Of a stretch of 64,000 nt of DNA, positions 1 to 7,543 are shown one piece after another. The stretch spans positions 645,388 through 709,387 of the forward strand of contig NZ_CP072392.1 of assembly GCF_017742835.1 (NCBI RefSeq), in the 5' to 3' direction. A program made the translations under genes and the position numbers. This DNA comes from Aquabacter sp. L1I39. Its GTDB lineage: Bacteria > Pseudomonadota > Alphaproteobacteria > Rhizobiales > Xanthobacteraceae. The notes beneath the pieces were generated by a model, which had not been told where the DNA came from, did not search any database, and was given only the letters and a program-made list of their open reading frames with translations. Position 1 is the first letter of the stretch. Each line of letters starts with the position of its first letter.

Positions 1-192
1 CGCATGTCCTCCGATGCGGTGGATTCGGTGCGCGCCGGCGAGGCGACCGCCATTTCCGGCATCGGCGGCAAGGCCTCCGTGCAGCAGGTGGTGGAAGCCA
101 TCATGAATGCGGAGCAGACGCTGCAGACCGCGATCGCGGTGCGCGACAAGGTTGTCGCCGCCTACCAGGAAATCAGCCGGATGGCGATCTGA
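1..192 (+). CDS. fliE: Flagellar hook-basal body complex protein FliE, 3' part
   Basis: This is the C-terminal part of FliE, the small adaptor that joins the MS ring to the proximal rod. The frame is already open at base 1, so the gene begins upstream of the window. The last residues (AVRDKVVAAYQEISRMAI) match the conserved amphipathic FliE C-terminus that packs against the rod. FliE is normally about 100 residues, so roughly the last two thirds are here. The stop lies 9 bp before flgG, consistent with co-transcription in a basal-body operon. The internal ATG at position 4 is unlikely to be the real start. Confidence 0.88.
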   Translation, partial: RMSSDAVDSVRAGEATAISGIGGKASVQQVVEAIMNAEQTLQTAIAVRDKVVAAYQEISRMAI

Positions 193-201
193 GGATAGAA
201 T

Positions 202-990
202 ATGCGCGCCCTAGCAATCGCCGCCACCGGCATGGCCGCCCAGCAGACCAATGTTGAGGTCATCGCCAACAACATCGCCAACATCAACACCACCGGCTTC
301 AAGCGCGCCCGCGCCGAGTTCACCGACCTGCTCTACCAGGCCGAGCGCGCCCAGGGCGTGCCGAACCAGGACGGCGCCGGCCCCATTCCCGAGGGCGCGC
401 TGGTGGGCCTCGGCGTGCGCACGGTGGGCATCCGCAATCTGCACCTCCAGGGGCCGCTGTCGCAAACCGGCAACCCGCTTGATCTCGCCATCAACGGGCG
501 CGGCTGGTTCCAGATCACCAGTCCGTCTGGCGAGACGCTCTATACGCGCTCCGGCACCTTCAACAAGGGACCCAACGGCCAGTTGGTGACGGTGGACGGC
601 TATGCGGTGGACCCGGCCATGACCTTGCCGGCCAACGCCACCGCCATCGTCATCAACGAGGCCGGGCAGATCTATGCCCAGATTGCCGGCCAGCAGGCGC
701 CGCAATTGGTGGGCCAGCTCACCCTGACCAATTTCGCCAACGATTCCGGCCTCCAGCCGCTGGGCAACAACCTCTATCGCGAGACCGAGGCCTCGGGCCA
801 GCCGGTGGTTGGGGTGGCCGGCGACGTGGGCTTCGGCGCGGTGGTTCAGGGCTATCTGGAAGGCTCCAACGTGGACCCGGTGAAGGAAATCACCGAGCTG
901 ATCTCCGCCCAGCGCGCCTATGAGATGAACTCCAAGGTCATCACCGCCGCCGACGAGATGGCCAGCACCGTCTCCAAGGGCATCCGCTGA
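202..990 (+). CDS. flgG: Flagellar distal rod protein FlgG
   Basis: FlgG builds the distal rod, the drive shaft that crosses the periplasm inside the P and L rings. The 262-residue length is normal for the family. The N-terminus carries the rod/hook signature around residues 5-35 ([19 protein letters not shown]), and the C-terminus has the [21 protein letters not shown] type motif that separates FlgG from the proximal rod protein FlgF. The start ATG follows a GAGGATAG ribosome-binding site. The stop overlaps the flgA start (TGATG), so translation is probably coupled. Like all axial proteins it has no Sec signal and is exported by the flagellar type III system. Confidence 0.97.
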   Translation: MRALAIAATGMAAQQTNVEVIANNIANINTTGFKRARAEFTDLLYQAERAQGVPNQDGAGPIPEGALVGLGVRTVGIRNLHLQGPLSQTGNPLDLAINGRGWFQITSPSGETLYTRSGTFNKGPNGQLVTVDGYAVDPAMTLPANATAIVINEAGQIYAQIAGQQAPQLVGQLTLTNFANDSGLQPLGNNLYRETEASGQPVVGVAGDVGFGAVVQGYLEGSNVDPVKEITELISAQRAYEMNSKVITAADEMASTVSKGIR

Positions 991-1577
991 TGAGCCCCCA
1001 CCCGCTGATGGTCCGCGGCCTCGCCGCCGCCGGCCTCCTCCTGTGCCTCGCCGGGGCTGCCCCGGCGGGCGCGCAGTCCATTTCCACTCTGACGGCGCGC
1101 AACGCCGATGCCAACGTGGCGACAGCGCCGGCCCCGGCCGCGCCCGCCGCGCCCCAGGCGGCGGCTGCCACCCCGGCGGCGCCCAGCACCATCCTGGTGC
1201 CGGTGCCTGCCGTCACGCTCTATGCGGGCGACGTGATCTCCGAGGCGGTGCTCACCGACCGTCCCGTCCCCATCGCCACGCTGGAGCGCGGCGGCATCGT
1301 GGGCGGGCGTGGCGCGCTCATCGGCAAGGCGGTGCGCCGCACGGTGCTGGCTGGCGTGCCGGTGCCGTTGAATGCGGTGGCCGACGTGCAGGTGGTCACC
1401 AAGGGCGTCGCCACGCGCGTGAAGCTGGAGGAAGGCGGCCTCGTCATCTCCGGCTATGCCATGCCGCTGGAATCGGGGGCGGTGGGCGCCACCGTCCGCC
1501 TCAAGAACATGGAGAGCGGCCAGACCATCCTGGGCACCGTGCAGGCCGACGGCTCCGTGCGCGTGAACATCCGATGA
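990..1577 (+). CDS. flgA: Flagellar P-ring assembly chaperone FlgA
   Basis: FlgA is a periplasmic chaperone needed for FlgI to polymerise into the P ring around the rod. The 195-residue protein starts with a clear Sec signal peptide (about residues 1-28, ending GAAPAGA-Q), then an Ala/Pro-rich spacer. The SAF/ChapFlgA domain occupies about residues 70-195, with the typical VTLYAGDVISEAVLTDR opening and the GAxVRLKNMESGQTI turn near the end. It overlaps flgG upstream and flgI downstream by 1-4 bp, and placing the chaperone directly before its client FlgI fits its role. Confidence 0.95.
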   Translation: MSPHPLMVRGLAAAGLLLCLAGAAPAGAQSISTLTARNADANVATAPAPAAPAAPQAAAATPAAPSTILVPVPAVTLYAGDVISEAVLTDRPVPIATLERGGIVGGRGALIGKAVRRTVLAGVPVPLNAVADVQVVTKGVATRVKLEEGGLVISGYAMPLESGAVGATVRLKNMESGQTILGTVQADGSVRVNIR

Positions 1578-2713
1578 GCGGCCCTTCCCTCCTCGCACGG
1601 CTCGCGAGCCTCGCTCTCCCGGCACTCGCGCTCCTGGCAGTCGCTCTGCTGGCGGGAACGCTGCCGGCGGCCGCGCTCACCCGCATCAAGGACATTTCCG
1701 GCATCCAGGGCGTGCGCGACAACCAGTTGATCGGCTATGGCCTCGTCATCGGCCTCCAGGGCACCGGCGACACGCTGCGCAACTCGCCCTTCACCGAGCA
1801 GGCGCTGCAGGCCATGCTCGACCGCATGGGCATCAATGTGAAGGGCATTCCGCTGCGCGCCCGCAACGTGGCGGCGGTGGCGGTGACCGCCAATTTGCCG
1901 CCCTTCGCCACGGTGGGCTCGCGCATCGACGTGACCATCGCCTCGCTGGGCGATGCCACCTCGCTGCGCGGCGGCACCTTGCTGATCACGCCGCTGTCCG
2001 CCGCCGACGGCCAGGTCTATGCGGTGGCGCAGGGCCAGCTCGTCTCAGGCATCCAGATTACCGGCCAGGCCGAGACGCTCTCCCAAGGCGTGCCCACCGC
2101 CGGGCGTATCGCCAATGGCGCGCTGGTGGAACGGCAGATTCCCGGCCAGTTGCGTGATCTCGCCGAGCTGACCATCGAACTGACCAATCCCGACTTCAAG
2201 ACCGCCGCCATGATCGCCGACGTGGTCAACGCCTATACCAAGGCGCGCTATGGCCGGGAATTTGCCCGTGAGCGGGACCTGTCCACCGTGGTGGTGCAGC
2301 GCCCGCCCAATGCCAATCCGGCCCGCTTCATCGCCGAGCTGGGCGATCTGCGGGTCGATCCGGACACCCCCGCCAAGGTGGTGGTGGACCAGCGCACGGG
2401 CACCGTGGTCATCGGCCGCAACGTGCAGATTTCCACCTTCGCGGTCACGCAGGGCAATCTCACCGTGCAGGTCACAGAAATGCCCGTGGTCTCGCAGCCC
2501 GCCCCCTTCTCCAATGGCGAGACGGTGGTGGTGCCCCGCACCGAGATCGACGCCCAGGAGACCGGCGGCCCCATCGGCATCGTGCGCGGCACCAATCTGC
2601 AGACGCTGGTGAACGGCCTCAACCGATTCGGCCTGAAGCCCTCCGACATCATCTCCATCCTCCAGGCGGTGAAGACATCGGGCGCGCTCCAGGCGGAGCT
2701 GGTGTTCCAATAG
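1574..2713 (+). CDS. flgI: Flagellar P-ring protein FlgI
   Basis: FlgI forms the periplasmic P ring that acts as a bushing for the rod. I chose the ATG at 1574 because it overlaps the flgA stop (ATGA) and gives a 379-residue protein, the usual size. A much longer open frame extends upstream but is only flgA read in another frame. The N-terminus is a Sec signal peptide (about residues 1-34, ending PAAA-L), followed by the family motif RIKDISGIQGVRDNQLIGYG and GLQGTGD. The C-terminus (GLKPSDIISILQAVKTSGAL) is also typical. A GC-rich hairpin follows the stop. Confidence 0.97.
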   Translation: MSGPSLLARLASLALPALALLAVALLAGTLPAAALTRIKDISGIQGVRDNQLIGYGLVIGLQGTGDTLRNSPFTEQALQAMLDRMGINVKGIPLRARNVAAVAVTANLPPFATVGSRIDVTIASLGDATSLRGGTLLITPLSAADGQVYAVAQGQLVSGIQITGQAETLSQGVPTAGRIANGALVERQIPGQLRDLAELTIELTNPDFKTAAMIADVVNAYTKARYGREFARERDLSTVVVQRPPNANPARFIAELGDLRVDPDTPAKVVVDQRTGTVVIGRNVQISTFAVTQGNLTVQVTEMPVVSQPAPFSNGETVVVPRTEIDAQETGGPIGIVRGTNLQTLVNGLNRFGLKPSDIISILQAVKTSGALQAELVFQ

Positions 2714-2740
2714 TTGCCGGATCGCCGGCCTGACGATGAC

Positions 2741-2768
2741 AGGGCGCGTCCCTCCCGGGGCGCGCCCT
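2741..2768 (+). terminator. Hairpin after flgI, possible weak terminator
   Basis: AGGGCGCG (2741-2748) pairs perfectly with CGCGCCCT (2761-2768) around a 12-nt loop. Only a very short T run follows, so it may attenuate or process the mRNA rather than end it. It sits in the only sizeable gap (190 bp) of an otherwise overlapping operon. Confidence 0.35.
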
Positions 2769-2903
2769 TTCGCGCGTGAAGCGTCGGCCCCGTCCGGGGA
2801 CGGCGCCCACGCGGACAGCGTCGCGCAAGGTCCCCCTCCTAGAACCCAAGGCGACGCGGGGCGCCATGATGGCGCCTTCGCGCCTTCGATAGGAAGTCGG
2901 CCC

Positions 2904-3845
2904 ATGCCCTCGTCCCTGCCGGACATGTTCTCGTCCCTCGCGGGCGCTCTGATGCAAGATGCCCCGCTGTTCTCCGCCGCAGCCTTCGGGCACATCGCCT
3001 TGACCACGCTGCGCCCGCCGCGCGTGCGTCCCCAGACGCTGCGGCGCAAGATGGCCCTCGGCGCGTCCCTTGCGTGTGTGCTCGCGGCCCTGCCGCTCAC
3101 GTTCGGCAGCAACGCCCTGGCCCAAACTGCGCCCCCGCCCACGCGGGTGGCTCCCATGAACATCCAGCCCTCTGTCGTGCAGGCCCAGCAGGCCGCGCAA
3201 GCCGCGCAGATGGCACAGAGCGTTCCTGGCGCCGCGACCGCGGTGCCGCGCACCCTGCCCCCGGCGCGGCCGGCAGCCCCGCCTCCGGCCGCAGCCGCTC
3301 CCGTGGCCACGGCCGCCGCCATGGCCATTCCGCCCGCGCCGGCCGGCGCGCCCGGAACCGCAAGCCCCGCCGCCTATGCGCCCCCGAGCGAGCAGTCGGC
3401 GCCGGTCCAGGCGACGCCGGTGGCCATCGGTGCGCCGGACAATGAGAACGCCCTCCAATATTGCAGCTCCATCGTGAATGCCGCCGCCGATGCGCGCTAT
3501 GTGCGCCAGAAGGAGGCCCTGGCGGCCATGGAGAAGCAGATCCAGGAGCGCATCGCCCAGCTCGAGGCCAAGCGCACCGAGTACCAGGACTGGCTCCAGC
3601 GCCGCGAGGCCTTCCTCAAGAAGGCGGACGAGACCCTCGTCCAGGTCATGTCCCAGATGCGCCCGGATGCCGCCGCCGCCCAGCTCACCGCCATGAGCGA
3701 GGATGCCGCCGCCGCCGTGCTCTCCAAGCTCTCTCCCCGCGTTGCCAGCGCCATTCTCAACGAGATGGACCCGGCGCGCGCCGCCCGCCTGACTGCCACC
3801 ATGGTGGGCATTTCCCGCCGCACCCTTGATGGGAGGGCCAGTTGA
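2904..3845 (+). CDS. motE: MotE-like periplasmic flagellar motor protein
   Basis: MotE-family proteins are periplasmic helpers of the rhizobial motor; in Sinorhizobium MotE acts as a chaperone for MotC. The C-terminal 130 residues here form a long coiled coil (about 205-260) followed by an MgtE_N-like helical segment (MSEDAAAAVLSKLSPRVASAILNEMDP), the hallmark of the family. I start at 2904 because AGGAAG lies 8 bp upstream, giving 313 residues. A second ATG at 3051 would put an ideal signal peptide (about 25 residues ending NALA-Q) at the very N-terminus, so either start is possible. The middle is a long Ala/Pro/Gln-rich linker. It sits between flgI and flgH and its stop overlaps the flgH start. 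Confidence 0.78.
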   Translation: MPSSLPDMFSSLAGALMQDAPLFSAAAFGHIALTTLRPPRVRPQTLRRKMALGASLACVLAALPLTFGSNALAQTAPPPTRVAPMNIQPSVVQAQQAAQAAQMAQSVPGAATAVPRTLPPARPAAPPPAAAAPVATAAAMAIPPAPAGAPGTASPAAYAPPSEQSAPVQATPVAIGAPDNENALQYCSSIVNAAADARYVRQKEALAAMEKQIQERIAQLEAKRTEYQDWLQRREAFLKKADETLVQVMSQMRPDAAAAQLTAMSEDAAAAVLSKLSPRVASAILNEMDPARAARLTATMVGISRRTLDGRAS

Positions 3846-4570
3846 TGCGCCCCTCTGCCCTGCTCGCCGCCCTGCCCCTCGCCCTCGCGCTCGCGGGCTG
3901 TCAGACCAGCTATGACAGTCTCGCCTTCGGCCCGGCTTTGACCCCCGTGGGCAACGGGCTCGACACCACGCGCCAGCCGGTGCCGGTGGCGTTCCAGAAG
4001 CCGGAGCAGAAGACTTTCCGCTCCACCTACGACCTCGCCAATTCCCAGAGCATGTATCGGGACCTGCGCGCCTCCAAGGTGGGCGACGTGATCCGCGTGT
4101 CCATCGCCATCGACGACAAGGCCCAGTTCGACAATGCCACCGATCGCTCCCGCAAGGCCAAGACCGGCCTCGGGGTCGATGCCGGCCTCGACATGGGCGG
4201 CTTCGGCAAGGGCGTGAATGCGGGCGCGCTGTCGGGCAATCTGGACATCAATTCCGACACCAGCACCAAGGGAAAGGGCACCATCGACCGGTCCGAGAAG
4301 CTGCGGCTGTCCATCGCCGTGGTGGTCACCGAGGTGCTGCCCAACGGCAATCTGGTCATCTCCGGTTCGCAGGAGATCCTGGTGAACTACGAGGTGCGCG
4401 TCCTCAATATCGGCGGCATCGTCAATCCGCTGGATGTGTCGGCCAACAACATCATTCCCTATGACAAGATCGCCGAGGCGCGCATCTCCTATGGCGGGCG
4501 CGGGCGGTCCATGGACATGCAGCAGCCCGCCTGGGGCCAGCGCATCTATGACCTCGTCGTGCCGTTCTGA
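3845..4570 (+). CDS. flgH: Flagellar L-ring lipoprotein FlgH
   Basis: FlgH forms the outer-membrane L ring around the rod. The 241-residue protein has a lipoprotein signal peptide with lipobox LALAGC, so Cys20 should be lipidated. The later segments (YRDLRASKVGDVIRVSIAIDD; GNLVISGSQEILVNYE; ISYGGRGRSMDMQQPAWGQ) match the L-ring family throughout. The start chosen is ATG 3845, overlapping the upstream stop (TGATG); a TTG immediately before it would add one residue. Confidence 0.96.
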   Translation: MRPSALLAALPLALALAGCQTSYDSLAFGPALTPVGNGLDTTRQPVPVAFQKPEQKTFRSTYDLANSQSMYRDLRASKVGDVIRVSIAIDDKAQFDNATDRSRKAKTGLGVDAGLDMGGFGKGVNAGALSGNLDINSDTSTKGKGTIDRSEKLRLSIAVVVTEVLPNGNLVISGSQEILVNYEVRVLNIGGIVNPLDVSANNIIPYDKIAEARISYGGRGRSMDMQQPAWGQRIYDLVVPF

Positions 4571-4584
4571 CCGGGAGGCGCGAC

Positions 4585-5094
4585 ATGGCCAAGGAGAAGG
4601 CGGCAAAGCCGCAGACGGAGGGCGAGGCCCCCAAGAAAGGCGGCGGCGCGTTCATCGCCGTCCTGATTCTGACCCTTCTGGCGGGCGCTGGCGGGGGCGG
4701 CCTCGGCTACAAGATGGCCGGCACGGTGGAGCATGTGGTGGAAGCCCGCATCGCTGCCGAGCCGCCCAAGAAGGAGGAGAAGCCGCTCAATTTCGAGGGC
4801 GACCTGGGGGTCCAGGACCTCAAGCCCGTGGTGGTCAACCTCGCCGCCCCCTCCAGCACCTTCGTGCGCATCGAGGGCGCGCTCATCTACAAGAATGGCG
4901 TCCTGCCCAATCCGGCGGCCACCGCCGCGGAGGTGCGCGAGGACATCATGGCCTATATGCGCACCATTTCGCTGAGCCAGCTGGAAGGGCCGAGCGCGCT
5001 CCAGCACCTGCGCGAGGATCTCAACGAACGCGCCCAGGTGCGCGGCCACGGCAAGGTCAAGGAACTGGTGCTCGAAACCCTGGTGGTGCAGTGA
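4585..5094 (+). CDS. fliL: Flagellar basal body-associated protein FliL
   Basis: FliL is a single-pass inner-membrane protein that surrounds and stabilises the MotAB stator. The 169-residue protein has a short charged cytoplasmic N-terminus, one transmembrane helix at about residues 22-43, and a periplasmic stomatin-like domain ending in the typical conserved tail (REDLNERAQVRGHGKVKELVLETLVVQ region). A GGGAGGCG ribosome-binding site precedes the ATG. Its stop overlaps the fliP start (TGATG). In alphaproteobacteria fliL directly before fliP is common. Confidence 0.94.
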   Translation: MAKEKAAKPQTEGEAPKKGGGAFIAVLILTLLAGAGGGGLGYKMAGTVEHVVEARIAAEPPKKEEKPLNFEGDLGVQDLKPVVVNLAAPSSTFVRIEGALIYKNGVLPNPAATAAEVREDIMAYMRTISLSQLEGPSALQHLREDLNERAQVRGHGKVKELVLETLVVQ

Positions 5095-5930
5095 TGGCCG
5101 CCCTTCTCGCGCGCCGCGCCGGGCGGACGCCGCGCGCCGGATCGGGAACCGCTCGTGCCCTGCTTGCCGCCAGTCTGCTGCTGGCCGCCTCCGGCCCCGC
5201 CATGGCGCAGATGCCGAGCCTCGACCAGTTCATGCCGGCGGGCGACGGCTCCACCTCCGGCCGCATCATCCAGATGCTGGGCGTGCTCACCGTGCTGTCG
5301 GTGGCGCCGGGCCTGCTCATCATGATGACGAGCTTCACCCGCTTCATCATTGCCTTCTCGTTCCTGCGCTCCGGCATCGGCCTGCAGACGACGCCGGCGA
5401 ACCTGGTGCTGGTGAGCCTGTCCCTGTTCATGACCTTCTACGTGATGGGTCCGACCCTCGACCGGGCGTGGCAGAACGGCCTGCGCCCGCTCACCGCCGG
5501 CGAGATCACCGAGCAGGAGGCGGTGGAGCGCATCGCCGATCCCTTCCGCGACTTCATGCTCTCCCAGGTGCGCGACAAGGATTTGCGCCTGTTCGCCGAG
5601 ATGAACGACGCGCTGAAGACCCCCGGCACCCGGGACGGCAAGGCCCCCACAGTGCCGGCCCCGGCCCAGCCGGACAAGGCGGAGAAAGTGGAGATGCGCG
5701 TGCTCATCCCCGCTTTCATGATCTCCGAGCTGCGGCGGGGCTTCGAGATCGGCTTCCTGATCGTGCTGCCCTTCCTCATCATCGACATGGTGGTGGCGAC
5801 CCTGGTCATGTCCATGGGCATGATGATGATGCCCCCCGCCGTCATCGCCTTGCCGTTCAAGATCTTGTTCTTCATCCTGATCGACGGCTGGAACCTGCTG
5901 GTGGGCGGGCTGGTGCGCTCTTTCCTCTGA
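5094..5930 (+). CDS. fliP: Flagellar type III export gate protein FliP
   Basis: FliP is a core subunit of the FliPQR export gate in the MS-ring centre. The chosen ATG (5094) overlaps the fliL stop and gives 278 residues. An N-terminal cleavable signal (about residues 1-38, ending PAMA-Q) is typical for FliP. It is followed by four transmembrane helices, the conserved segments PGLLIMMTSFTRFIIAFSFLR and, after the periplasmic part, FLIIDMVVATLVMSMGMMMM. fliQ and fliR are not in the window. A strong intrinsic terminator follows, so fliP ends this operon. Confidence 0.96.
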   Translation: MAALLARRAGRTPRAGSGTARALLAASLLLAASGPAMAQMPSLDQFMPAGDGSTSGRIIQMLGVLTVLSVAPGLLIMMTSFTRFIIAFSFLRSGIGLQTTPANLVLVSLSLFMTFYVMGPTLDRAWQNGLRPLTAGEITEQEAVERIADPFRDFMLSQVRDKDLRLFAEMNDALKTPGTRDGKAPTVPAPAQPDKAEKVEMRVLIPAFMISELRRGFEIGFLIVLPFLIIDMVVATLVMSMGMMMMPPAVIALPFKILFFILIDGWNLLVGGLVRSFL

Positions 5931-5953
5931 ACCCGCTGAAGCTGCCCCGTTCC

Positions 5954-5989
5954 AACGCCGCCCCCGGACCTCCGGCGGGCGGCGTTTTC
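5954..5989 (+). terminator. Intrinsic terminator of the flgG-fliP operon
   Basis: AACGCCGCCC (5954-5963) pairs with GGGCGGCGTT (5977-5986), 10 bp perfect, followed by a T run at 5985-5988. It lies 24 bp after the fliP stop. Confidence 0.85.
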
Positions 5990-6054
5990 TGTCCGGGCTT
6001 CCCGCGGGGCGCGCGCAAGCCTCGCGCAAGCTTGTCGGCCCATGATGATGTCCA

Positions 6055-6069
6055 TGGCAGGTTGACTGC
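6055..6069 (+). promoter_or_regulatory. Sigma-54 (RpoN)-type -24/-12 promoter for flagellin
   Basis: TGGCAGGTTGACTGC has GG and GC at the exact spacing of the sigma-54 consensus TGGCAC-N5-TTGC, differing at only two less critical positions. It lies 126 bp upstream of the flagellin ATG and after the fliP terminator. Late flagellar genes of several alphaproteobacteria (Caulobacter flagellins) use sigma-54, so this placement makes sense. Whether this organism does so is inferred. Confidence 0.55.
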
Positions 6070-6130
6070 TCGAAAGGGCAGCGTGCCGGACCCGCAAGGG
6101 ACGGCCCACAAAGGCATGATGCCGCCCTGC

Positions 6131-6153
6131 CATGCCGGTGGAAGCCCGGCATG
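6131..6153 (+). promoter_or_regulatory. Hairpin in the flagellin 5' leader
   Basis: CATGCCGG (6131-6138) pairs perfectly with CCGGCATG (6146-6153) around a 7-nt loop, 41 bp before the flagellin start. Flagellin leaders in alphaproteobacteria are known targets of post-transcriptional control by FlbT/FlaF, so this could be a regulatory stem. No further support is visible. Confidence 0.4.
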
Positions 6154-6194
6154 TCCCTGACAAACGTCACTTTCTCGAACGAGGGACATTCATC

Positions 6195-7238
6195 ATGACC
6201 AGCCTGATCACCAACACCTCAGCCATGGTCGCCCTGCAGACTCTGCGGACGATCAACAGCTCGCTCGACACCACCAACAATCATGTCTCCACCGGCAAGC
6301 GCATCAACTCCGCTTCCGATGGCGCGGCTTATTGGTCCATCGCCACCACGCTCACCTCCGACAACGGGGCGCTCGGCGCGGTGAAGGATGCCATGAGCCT
6401 GGACAAGAACTCGGTGGATGCGGCCAGCTCCGGCGTGAACGCCGTGATCTCCTCGCTGTCCAAGATCAAGAACAATCTCACCGCGGCCCTCTCGCCGAAC
6501 GTCGACCGCGCCAAGCTGCAGACCGAAATCTCCTCCTATGTGAGCGAGATCAAGACCACTGCGGACAACACGGTGATGAACGGCAGCAACTGGCTGTCCG
6601 TGGATTCGAGCGCCACCGGCTTCAACGGCACCAAGAACCTGCTGTCCTCGTTCTCGCGGACCGGCAGCACCGTGACCGTGGGCTCGACCGCCATCGACAC
6701 CGGCAGCTTCGCCATCTATGACGCCGCCACCGCCGGCACCTCGACGGGCACCAGCACGACCATCGATACCGCGGTCACCGCTGTCGCCACTGCGGCCAAC
6801 ATCACCGGCGGCGCCACCGTCGCCGTTGACACCGCGGCCGGCAGCCTGAAGGGCTTCATGGATACCAAGTTCGCCATCGGCGGCACCGCCACGACCGGTA
6901 CCGAATCGATCGCCGACTTCGATGTGTCCACGCTCGGCAACACCGACGCGGACCTGGCGAAGATCCAGGCCTATGTGAAGATCGTCGACGCCACCATGCA
7001 GCAGCTGCAGAACGGCGCCACCACGCTCGGCACCACTTCCACCCGGCTTGGGTCCCAGCAGACCTTCGCCCAGAGCCTGATCGACCTCAATACGTCGTCC
7101 ATCGGCTCTCTGGTCGATGCCAACATGGAAGAGGAATCCACCAAGCTGAAGGCGCTCCAGACGCAGCAGCAGCTGGCGGTGCAGTCGCTGTCGATCGCGA
7201 ACAACTCCACGCAGAACGTGATGACGCTGTTCCGTTGA
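6195..7238 (+). CDS. fliC: Flagellin
   Basis: This is the filament subunit. I use ATG 6195 (after GAGGGACATT), since the product then begins MTSLITNTSAMVALQTL, the standard flagellin D0 start; the frame runs further upstream without a sensible start. The 347-residue protein has conserved D0/D1 helices at about 1-140 and 270-347, ending in the usual NVMTLFR. Between them is a short variable surface domain (about 165-250) extremely rich in Thr, Ala, Ser and Gly, which offers many potential O-glycosylation sites. It is a single-gene unit bounded by terminators on both sides. Only one flagellin is present in the window. Confidence 0.97.
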   Translation: MTSLITNTSAMVALQTLRTINSSLDTTNNHVSTGKRINSASDGAAYWSIATTLTSDNGALGAVKDAMSLDKNSVDAASSGVNAVISSLSKIKNNLTAALSPNVDRAKLQTEISSYVSEIKTTADNTVMNGSNWLSVDSSATGFNGTKNLLSSFSRTGSTVTVGSTAIDTGSFAIYDAATAGTSTGTSTTIDTAVTAVATAANITGGATVAVDTAAGSLKGFMDTKFAIGGTATTGTESIADFDVSTLGNTDADLAKIQAYVKIVDATMQQLQNGATTLGTTSTRLGSQQTFAQSLIDLNTSSIGSLVDANMEEESTKLKALQTQQQLAVQSLSIANNSTQNVMTLFR

Positions 7239-7251
7239 TCGGTGAAGAAAG

Positions 7252-7297
7252 CCCGTCCCGGCCGGCGCCGGGGCGGGCATCTGCTTGAGTATCTGTT
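7252..7297 (+). terminator. Flagellin terminator, first hairpin
   Basis: GCCCGTCCCGGC (7252-7263) pairs with GCCGGGGCGGGC (7268-7279) with one G-T wobble, followed by a T-rich tail. It starts 13 bp after the flagellin stop. Confidence 0.82.
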
Positions 7298-7341
7298 CTT
7301 TTGAGTTCCTGTTGGGTCAGCCGCCCCCGTGCGGCCAACTG

Positions 7342-7380
7342 GCCACGCTCCGCCCCCCTCGGAGCGTGGCTTTTGTGTTT
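7342..7380 (+). terminator. Second terminator between flagellin and fliF
   Basis: GCCACGCTCCG (7342-7352) pairs perfectly with CGGAGCGTGGC (7360-7370), then TTTTGTGTTT. Together with the first hairpin it makes a tandem terminator that insulates the highly expressed flagellin gene. The rest of the 305-bp gap (7381-7543) shows no other clear element. Confidence 0.88.
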
Positions 7381-7543
7381 CAAGGCCCCTGCAACGCCCA
7401 GGCAAGGTTGGCTGCCGAGATTGCGCCAAGGCACATGAGCGCGGAACCGCAAGGACCCGCGTGTGCCGGACCCGAATGTCCCCGTTCCCTTCCCGCAGCG
7501 CCAGCGCGTGCGGGGACGGGCCGCAATCGCGAGTGACCCGCCG

